This document shows, in pieces, positions 58,169 to 64,000 of a stretch of 64,000 nucleotides of DNA (position 1 is its first letter; every line of letters begins with the position of its first letter). Both the position numbers and the translations under genes were made by a program. This DNA comes from Streptomyces sp. CG4 (lineage in GTDB: Bacteria; Actinomycetota; Actinomycetes; Streptomycetales; Streptomycetaceae). The DNA is taken from positions 2,790,001 to 2,854,000 of the forward strand of contig NZ_CP163525.1 of the NCBI RefSeq assembly GCF_041080655.1, in the 5' to 3' direction. The notes under the pieces were generated by a model. It was not told the DNA's origin. It saw only the letters and a list, made by a program, of their open reading frames with translations, and did not search any database.

Positions 58169-59098
58169 TTAGACCAGATCCTCCGTCCCGGACCGGCGGA
58201 TGTAGATCGTGACCATGGCCAGGATGGCGGCCATGAGGATGAAGGACAGGGCCGCGGCCGTGGGATAGTCCAGAATGCGCAGGAACTGCGTCTGGATGAC
58301 GTTGCCGATCATGCGGGTGTCGGTGGAGCCGAGGAGTTCGGAGTTGACGTAGTCGCCGGCCGCCGGGATGAAGGTCAGCAGCGTGCCGGAGACCACGCCC
58401 GGCATGGACAGCGGGAAGGTCACCTTGCGGAAGGTGGTCCAGGGCCTGGCGTACAGGTCGCCGGCCGCCTCGTGCAGCCGTCCGTCGATCCGCTCCAGCG
58501 AGGTGTACAGCGGCAGGATCATGAACGGCAGGAAGTTGTACGTCAGTCCGCACACCACCGCGAGCGGGGTGGCGAGGACGCGGTCGCCGGCCGTCCAGCC
58601 GAGCCAGTTGGTGAGGTCCAGGACGTGCAGCGAGTTCAGGGCGTGCACGACCGGGCCGTTGTCGGCGAGGATCGTCTTCCAGGCGAGGGTGCGGATCAGG
58701 AAGCTGGTGAAGAACGGCGCGATCACCAGGATCATGATCAGGTTCCGCCAGCGGCCCGCGCGGAAGGCGATCAGATAGGCCAGCGGATAGCCGAGCAGCA
58801 GACACAGGACGGTCGCGGCGGCGGCGTAGAACACGGACCGCAGGAACTGCGGCCAGTACTGGGACAGCGCGTCCCAGTAGGTCGCGAAGTGCCAGGTGAC
58901 CTTGTAGCCCTGCTCCAGGGAGCCCTGCTGTACGGAGGTGGAGGCCTGGTAGATCATCGGCAGCGCGAAGAAGATGATCAGCCACAGGATGCCGGGCAGC
59001 AGCAGCCAGTACGGCGTGAACCGGCCGCGCTTGCGTGGCGGCTTCTTCTCCTCGGCGGGAGGAGCGAGCGGCGGGGGCGCCTCGGCGAGCGTCGACAT
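58169..59098 (-). CDS. potB: Polyamine ABC transporter permease PotB
   Basis: The 309-residue permease has a charged N-terminal tail, six membrane helices and the EAA loop RLHEAAGDLYARPWTTFRKVTFPLSMPGV. The start ATG overlaps the potA stop by one base (TGATG), indicating coupled translation. An open frame continues far upstream over potA but is only its shadow. It is the partner of PotC. Confidence 0.92.
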   Translation of the reverse strand: MSTLAEAPPPLAPPAEEKKPPRKRGRFTPYWLLLPGILWLIIFFALPMIYQASTSVQQGSLEQGYKVTWHFATYWDALSQYWPQFLRSVFYAAAATVLCLLLGYPLAYLIAFRAGRWRNLIMILVIAPFFTSFLIRTLAWKTILADNGPVVHALNSLHVLDLTNWLGWTAGDRVLATPLAVVCGLTYNFLPFMILPLYTSLERIDGRLHEAAGDLYARPWTTFRKVTFPLSMPGVVSGTLLTFIPAAGDYVNSELLGSTDTRMIGNVIQTQFLRILDYPTAAALSFILMAAILAMVTIYIRRSGTEDLV

Positions 59099-60279
59099 CA
59101 GGCGGCCGCCTCTTCCTCGGTGCCCGCGGAGCCCACTGTCCCAGCAAGCAGGGACTGGGTCGCGTCCAGACCGAAGGTGTGCGCCGGGCTCCAGTGCAGG
59201 ACGACGTCGGCGCCGGGCACCAGCCGGCCGTCGCGCTCGATGTTCTGGACGTACACCGCCAGCTCGTCGCAGACCGGGCTGTCGATCACGTACTGGGTGG
59301 AGACGCCGATGAAACTCGCGTCGGCGATCTTGCCGGTGAGTCGGTTGCGGCCCTCGGGGATGTCGCCGGCGTCGTCGGCGTGGGTGAGGGAGATCTTCTC
59401 GGGGCGGATGCCGACCAGCACCTTGCCCCCGGCCTTCGTGGGCGCCGAACATCGCGCCTTTGGCAGCACGAGCTTGCCGCCGGCCGCCTTGAGGACGATG
59501 TCGGCGCCGTTCTCCGTGTCGACCTCGGCCTCGATGAGGTTGGAGGTGCCGAGGAAGTTCGCGACGAAGGTGGTGTTCGGGTTCTCGTACAGATCGGTGG
59601 GCGAGCCGAGCTGTTCGACGCTGCCCGCGTTCATCACGGCGACCGTGTCGGCCATGGTCATGGCCTCCTCCTGGTCGTGCGTGACGTGGACGAACGTGAT
59701 GCCGACCTCGGTCTGGATGCGCTTGAGCTCCAGCTGCATCTGACGGCGCAGCTTGAGGTCGAGGGCGCCGAGCGGCTCGTCGAGCAGCAGCACCTTCGGG
59801 TGGTTGATGAGGGCGCGGGCGACGGCGACACGCTGCTGCTGGCCGCCGGAGAGCTGGTGCGGCTTCTTGCGCGCCTGCTCGCCGAGCTGGACCAGCTCCA
59901 GCATGTCCTCCACCTGCTTCTTCACGCTCTTGATGCCGCGCCGGCGCAGGCCGAAGGCGACGTTCTCGAAGATGTCGAGGTGCGGGAAGAGGGCGTAGGA
60001 CTGGAAGACCGTGTTCACCGGCCGCTTGTACGGCGGCAGGTGGGTCACTTCCTGGTCGCCGAGGTGGACGGCGCCCGTCGTGGGCTCCTCCAGACCGGCG
60101 ATCATGCGCAGGGTGGTGGTCTTGCCGCATCCGGAGGCGCCGAGCAGGGCGAAGAAGGAGCCCTGCGGCACGGTCAGGTCCAGCGGCTGTACGGCGGTGA
60201 AGCCGTTGGCGTAGGTCTTGCTGATACCGGAGAGGCGGACGTCGCCGCTGTTGTCTGGTGTCGTCATCGTCGTCGTCAC
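59098..60279 (-). CDS. potA: Polyamine ABC transporter ATPase PotA
   Basis: The 393-residue ATPase carries Walker [11 protein letters not shown], the signature [15 protein letters not shown], Walker [13 protein letters not shown] and the switch His in [11 protein letters not shown], followed by a C-terminal TOBE-type regulatory domain ([18 protein letters not shown]). GTG 60279 is taken as start because it overlaps the potD stop (GTGA); ATG 60267 four codons later is an alternative. It powers uptake through PotB/PotC. Confidence 0.93.
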   Translation of the reverse strand: MTTTMTTPDNSGDVRLSGISKTYANGFTAVQPLDLTVPQGSFFALLGASGCGKTTTLRMIAGLEEPTTGAVHLGDQEVTHLPPYKRPVNTVFQSYALFPHLDIFENVAFGLRRRGIKSVKKQVEDMLELVQLGEQARKKPHQLSGGQQQRVAVARALINHPKVLLLDEPLGALDLKLRRQMQLELKRIQTEVGITFVHVTHDQEEAMTMADTVAVMNAGSVEQLGSPTDLYENPNTTFVANFLGTSNLIEAEVDTENGADIVLKAAGGKLVLPKARCSAPTKAGGKVLVGIRPEKISLTHADDAGDIPEGRNRLTGKIADASFIGVSTQYVIDSPVCDELAVYVQNIERDGRLVPGADVVLHWSPAHTFGLDATQSLLAGTVGSAGTEEEAAA

Positions 60280-61523
60280 GCCCCTGTGAGCTTCGAGAAC
60301 TTCTGCTGGAAGGCGGTCTCTTCCTGCTGCGTCAGCGCGCGGAAGGCATGGGACTTCGCCTGCATGGCCTTGTCGGGAATGATCAGCGGGTTGCTCGCCG
60401 CCGATTTGTCGATCTTCGCAAGGAAGGGCTGCACTCCCGCGACGGGGCTCACGTAGTTGATGTACGCGGCCAGCTCGGCGGCCGGCTCGGGCTCGTAGAA
60501 GTAGTCGATGAGCCGCTCGGCGTTCGTCTTGTGGCGCGCCTTGTTGGGGATCAGCATGTTGTCGGTCGAGGTCATGTAGCCGCTGTCGGGGATGACATAG
60601 CCGACGTCCGGGCTGTCCGCCTGGAGCTGGACGATGTCGCCGCCCCACGCTATGCACGCGGCGAAGTCGCCCTTGGCGAGGTCCGAGGTGTAGTCGTTGC
60701 CGGTGAAGCGGCGGATCTGGCCCTTGTCGACGGCCTTCTGCAGGCGGGCGATCACCGCGTCGAAGTCGTCGCCGGTGAACTTCGCCGGGTCCTTGCCCAT
60801 GTCGAGCATGGTCATGCCGATGCTGTCGCGCATCTCGGTCAGGAAGCCGACACGGCCCTTCAGCCTGGGGTTGTCGAGCAGGTCGGAGACCGACTTCACC
60901 TCGATGCCGTCGAGCGCCTTCTTGTTGTAGGCGATGACGGTCGAGATGCCCTGCCAGGGGTACGAGTAGGCGCGGCCCGGGTCCCAGTCGGGGGCGCGGA
61001 ACTGGTCCGACAGGTTGGCGAAGGCGTGCGGCAGGACGGAGGTGTCCAGTTTCTGGACGTACCCCAGCCGGATCATGCGGGCGGCCAGCCAGTCCGTGAG
61101 GACGATGAGGTCACGGCCGGTGTCCTGGCCGGCGGCGAGCTGCGGCTGGATCTTGCCGAAGAACTCGTCGTTGTCGTTGATGTCCTCGGTGTACTTGACC
61201 TGGATGCCGGACCGCCGGGCGAACCCGTCGAGCGTGGGGTGACGCTTGGTCTTGTCGTCCACGTCGATGTACTCGGGCCAGTTGGAGAAGTTGACGACCT
61301 TCTCCGTGGCCGAGTGGTCGTCGGCGGAGACGCCGCCCTGGGACTTGTTCGCCGCGGGGATCCCGCAGGCGCTGAGCGCCCCGAGGCCGCCGACCGCCAG
61401 CGCGCCGCCCGCGGAGGCGCGCAGCAGCGAGCGACGGGTCATGGCGGCCCGGCCGTTACGGAGACTGCGCCGTACGGCGGCGGCTTCGACCGGCGTCAGG
61501 CGGTCGGGCTCGTACTGCTCCAT
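60276..61523 (-). CDS. potD: Polyamine-binding lipoprotein PotD
   Basis: The 415-residue extracellular binding protein has a twin-arginine signal (TRRSLLRASAGGALAVGG) running into a lipobox GLGALSAC, so it is likely Tat-exported and lipid-anchored. The mature part shows the family features: VVNFSNWPEYIDVDDKT, IQVKYTEDINDNDEFFGKI and WGGDIVQLQADSPDVGYVIP. It is first of the pot genes and overlaps potA. Unusually, ~27 residues precede the Tat motif. Confidence 0.92.
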   Translation of the reverse strand: MEQYEPDRLTPVEAAAVRRSLRNGRAAMTRRSLLRASAGGALAVGGLGALSACGIPAANKSQGGVSADDHSATEKVVNFSNWPEYIDVDDKTKRHPTLDGFARRSGIQVKYTEDINDNDEFFGKIQPQLAAGQDTGRDLIVLTDWLAARMIRLGYVQKLDTSVLPHAFANLSDQFRAPDWDPGRAYSYPWQGISTVIAYNKKALDGIEVKSVSDLLDNPRLKGRVGFLTEMRDSIGMTMLDMGKDPAKFTGDDFDAVIARLQKAVDKGQIRRFTGNDYTSDLAKGDFAACIAWGGDIVQLQADSPDVGYVIPDSGYMTSTDNMLIPNKARHKTNAERLIDYFYEPEPAAELAAYINYVSPVAGVQPFLAKIDKSAASNPLIIPDKAMQAKSHAFRALTQQEETAFQQKFSKLTGA

Positions 61524-61628
61524 GCGCGTGGTGCCCTTTCGGAGGGAGGGTCGGCCTGGTCGGGGCCGGATCGTCGACCCGGCAGCAGCCGTCTGTGCGA
61601 GATGTCCGGCATCACCGGACGACGGTTG

Positions 61629-63164
61629 CTACCGGTCCCCGAAGATCGTGCGGTGCCAGTCCTTCCGGGCCACCGCCGTATTGTCGAACATTACGTGCTT
61701 GACCTGCGTGTACTCCTCGAAGGAGTACGCCGACATGTCCTTGCCGAAGCCGGAGGCCTTGTACCCGCCGTGCGGCATCTCGCTGATGATCGGGATGTGG
61801 TCGTTGATCCACACACAGCCCGCCTTGATGTCGCGGGTGGCGCGGTTCGCCCGGTAGACATCGCTGCTCCAGGCGGAGGCGGCGAGGCCGTACGGGGTGT
61901 CGTTGGCCAGCCGGATGCCCTCATCATCATCGCCGAACGGCAGTACGACCAGTACCGGGCCGAAGATCTCGGACTGGACGATCTCGCTGTCCTGGGCGGC
62001 GTCGGCGATCAGGGTCGGCCGGTAGTAGGCGCCCTTCGCCAGGTCGCCCCGGGGCGCCTCGCCGCCGGTCACCACGCGCGCGTAGCGGCGCGCCCGGTCC
62101 ACGAACCCCGCCACCCGGTCCCGCTGGACGTGCGAGATGAGCGGGCCGAGGTCGGTTCCGTCAGCGAACGGGTCGCCGAGCCGCACGGTCTCCATCAGCG
62201 CGGCGGTCCGCTCCACGAACGCCTCGTAGAGCGGTCGCTGTACGTACGCGCGCGTGGCGGCCGTGCAGTCCTGGCCGGTGTTGATGAGCGCGCCGGCGAC
62301 CGCGCCGTGGACGGCGGCTTCCAGATCGGCGTCGTCGAAGACGACGAAGGGCGCCTTGCCACCCAGCTCCAGATGCAGCCGCTTGACGGTGGCGGTGGCG
62401 ACCTCGGCGACGCGCTTGCCGACGGCGGTGGACCCGGTGAAGGAGGTCATGGCCACGTCGGGGTGCCCGACGAGGCGCTCCCCGACCTCCCTCCCGGTCC
62501 CGGTGACGATGTTGACGACCCCGTCCGGGATACCGGCGTCCGTGGCGGCCTGCGCGAAGAGCAGCGAGGTGAGCGGGGTCAGCTCGGCGGGCTTCAGCAC
62601 GATGGTGTTGCCCGCGGCGATCGCCGGGAGGATCTTCCAAGCCGCCATCTGCAGCGGGTAGTTCCACGGCGCGACGGACCCGACGACACCGATCGGCTCG
62701 CGCCGGATGTACGACGTGTGGTCGCCCGAGTACTCGCCGGCGGACTGCCCCTGCAGATGCCGGGCGGCGCCCGCGAAGAAGGCGGTGTTGTCGACGGTCC
62801 CCGGTACGTCGAACTCGCGGGTCAGCTTCAGCGGCTTGCCGCACTGCAGGGACTCGGCGCGGGCGAAGTCCTCGGCGCGCTCGGCGAGCACGCCGGCGAA
62901 CCGGTGCAGGGCGTCGGAGCGCTCGCCCGGGGTGGCCGAGGACCAGCCCGGGAAGGCCTCGCGCGCGGCGGTGACGGCCGCGTCGACGTCGTCGGCGCCG
63001 GCCAGCTCATAGGTGTACACCTCGGCGCCGGTGGCGGGGTCGACCACGGCGTGGGTGCGTCCCGAGGTGCCCTTGGCCGGCCGGCCGGCGATGAACTGCG
63101 CGCCGTCGGCGAATCGCTCCTCGGCGGGAAATCGTTCCGGGGTGGCGGTGCCCGGGTTGTGCAT
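61629..63164 (-). CDS. Aldehyde dehydrogenase, gamma-aminobutyraldehyde type (PuuC/PatD-like)
   Basis: The 511-residue ALDH has the NAD site VAPWNYPLQMAAWKI, base Glu in HLELGGKAPFVVFDDAD and nucleophile Cys in NTGQDCTAATRAY. The C-terminal EMPHGGYKASGFGKDMSAYS motif is common to betaine/aminobutyraldehyde dehydrogenases. ATG 63164 has GGAGGAGAG at good spacing; an open extension of 33 codons upstream is not convincing. It heads the leftward set aldehyde dehydrogenase-potD-A-B-C-oxidase and would oxidise the aldehyde from putrescine to GABA for GabT. Confidence 0.9.
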   Translation of the reverse strand: MHNPGTATPERFPAEERFADGAQFIAGRPAKGTSGRTHAVVDPATGAEVYTYELAGADDVDAAVTAAREAFPGWSSATPGERSDALHRFAGVLAERAEDFARAESLQCGKPLKLTREFDVPGTVDNTAFFAGAARHLQGQSAGEYSGDHTSYIRREPIGVVGSVAPWNYPLQMAAWKILPAIAAGNTIVLKPAELTPLTSLLFAQAATDAGIPDGVVNIVTGTGREVGERLVGHPDVAMTSFTGSTAVGKRVAEVATATVKRLHLELGGKAPFVVFDDADLEAAVHGAVAGALINTGQDCTAATRAYVQRPLYEAFVERTAALMETVRLGDPFADGTDLGPLISHVQRDRVAGFVDRARRYARVVTGGEAPRGDLAKGAYYRPTLIADAAQDSEIVQSEIFGPVLVVLPFGDDDEGIRLANDTPYGLAASAWSSDVYRANRATRDIKAGCVWINDHIPIISEMPHGGYKASGFGKDMSAYSFEEYTQVKHVMFDNTAVARKDWHRTIFGDR

Positions 63165-63343
63165 GTCGCTCTCCTCCGCCGTTCGCCCCGTCCCGGGGGG
63201 TGGGTGGCGTAGCTCCAGCTCGATTTGAGTGCCGATCCTGACAGAGCAATAGGACTCCAACAAGTGATTCCGTTGTTGCCTTTTGGTTACGCGACGGAAT
63301 CTGTCGACCAGATGTCGAGTGGAGACGGAAAAGGGCGGACGGA

Positions 63344-63366
63344 GTGTCAGTGGTGCGTGCCAGACT
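63344..63366 (+). promoter_or_regulatory. RecA-independent DNA-damage (PafBC-type) promoter before NADAR gene
   Basis: GTGTCAGTG (63344-63352), exactly 8 nt, then CAGACT (63361-63366). The actinobacterial consensus is TTGTCRGTG-N8-TAnnnT, so only the first base and the first base of the -10 differ. The hexamer ends 7 nt before ATG 63374, placing the transcription start at the start codon. Confidence 0.6.
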
Positions 63367-63373
63367 CGCGTGC

Positions 63374-63940
63374 ATGGGAAAGATCGACGGGGTGGAAGCG
63401 CTGATCAGCGAGGTCCGGGCCGGGGCGAAGGTGAAGTACCTGCACTTCTGGGGGCACCGGCCGAGGCCGGACGGCAGGATCGGCGCGAGCTGTCTGAGCC
63501 AGTGGTGGCCGTCGCCCTTCGTGGTCGACGGGGTGGAATACGCGACGGCCGAGCACTGGATGATGGCGGGCAAGGCGCGGCTCTTCGAGGACGCGGAGGC
63601 GGAGCGGCGGATCCTGGCCGCGAAGGATCCCGCCCAGGCGAAGAAGGCGGGGCGGCTGGTGCGCGGCCTCGACGAGGCGATATGGGAGCGGGAGCGCTTC
63701 GGGATCGTGGTCGAGGGCAGCGTGGCGAAGTTCGCGGCCGACGGGGCGCTCCGCGCGTTTCTGCTGAGCACGGGCGATCGTGTGCTGGTCGAGGCCAGCC
63801 CGCTCGACCGGGTGTGGGGGATCGGGCTGGCGGCGGACGACGCGGCTGCTTCGGATCCGGAGCGGTGGAGAGGGCCGAATCTGCTGGGGTTCGCCCTCAT
63901 GGAGGCGCGTGAGATCTTGGCCGCGAAAGAAGCGGTCTAG
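63374..63940 (+). CDS. NADAR family protein (YbiA-like ADP-ribose/riboflavin N-glycosidase fold)
   Basis: The 188-residue protein has the NADAR core: YLHFWGHRP, CLSQWWPSPFVVDGVEYATA with EHWMMAGKARLF, and the C-terminal VWGIGLAADDAAA plus WRGPNLLGFALMEARE. Some NADAR proteins remove ADP-ribose from guanine in DNA, reversing DarT-type modification; others act on riboflavin intermediates. ATG 63374 has no ribosome site but lies 7 nt after a -10-like element, suggesting a leaderless mRNA. The in-frame GTG 63344 lies inside the promoter motif and is less likely. No DarT-like toxin is in the window. Confidence 0.85.
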   Translation: MGKIDGVEALISEVRAGAKVKYLHFWGHRPRPDGRIGASCLSQWWPSPFVVDGVEYATAEHWMMAGKARLFEDAEAERRILAAKDPAQAKKAGRLVRGLDEAIWERERFGIVVEGSVAKFAADGALRAFLLSTGDRVLVEASPLDRVWGIGLAADDAAASDPERWRGPNLLGFALMEAREILAAKEAV

Positions 63941-64000
63941 AGAAGCGGTCCAGCCCTTGGGCTTGCTGCAGCGCCCGCTGTTTCAGGTGTTGACCGCGAT

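Overview
This window is typical chromosomal DNA of a Streptomyces (or a very close relative). It is GC-rich with strong third-position GC, long antisense shadow frames, many GTG starts, 4-nt ATGA/GTGA gene overlaps and perfect GC hairpins between genes. From memory the gene order follows the S. coelicolor core chromosome around SCO5717 down to SCO5666; I could not run a comparison.

Layout. (1) 1-10.65 kb: a DUF397 gene end, then a type VII (ESX-like) secretion region. The leftward operon is eccB - mycosin protease - beta-propeller protein. The rightward set is eccE, an unrecognised partner and a large EspI/MinD-like proline-rich ATPase. EccC, EccD and Esx substrates are not in the window. (2) 10.7-23.1 kb: ribF, then a 1274-residue protein with a trypsin fold lacking its serine, fused to a STAND-like NTPase with altered Walker A. 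Next comes the translation/transcription cluster truB-rbfA-DUF503-infB-ylxR-nusA-rimP, all leftward. (3) 23.3-30 kb: a lipoprotein, a ferritin-like protein, a kinase-fold protein missing its catalytic residues, proS, two acetyltransferases and a questin-oxidase-like gene. (4) 30.0-34.8 kb: the isoprenoid genes ispG and dxr with a site-2 protease between them, preceded by a 216-bp tandem array whose units each carry a copy of the 3' end of ispG. (5) 35-44.4 kb: a small secreted protein, a large acyl-CoA dehydrogenase and a LacI-controlled glycoside locus. In that locus the GH31 gene is frameshifted, a GH95 gene survives only as a fragment, GH3 is intact, and four GAAGCGCTTC operators are present. 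(6) 44.5-63.2 kb: a sedolisin protease, then genes that together form a putrescine-to-succinate route. These are the PotDABC uptake system, a PuuB-like oxidase, an aminobutyraldehyde-type dehydrogenase, GabT, a second aldehyde dehydrogenase and a PucR regulator. Interspersed are an orphan VirD4-like ATPase, a PAP2 phosphatase, a small conserved protein with a sequestered ribosome site, and a His/Asp/Tyr/Trp-rich secreted peptide. (7) 63.3 kb to the end: a NADAR gene preceded by a sequence closely matching the RecA-independent DNA-damage (PafBC-type) promoter, with the start codon where transcription should begin.

The most unusual points are the possibly DNA-damage-controlled NADAR gene, the ispG-tail tandem array, the doubly degenerate protease/NTPase protein, the aromatic/His-rich secreted peptide and the decaying LacI/GH locus. 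No tRNA, rRNA, CRISPR array, insertion sequence or attachment site was recognised.
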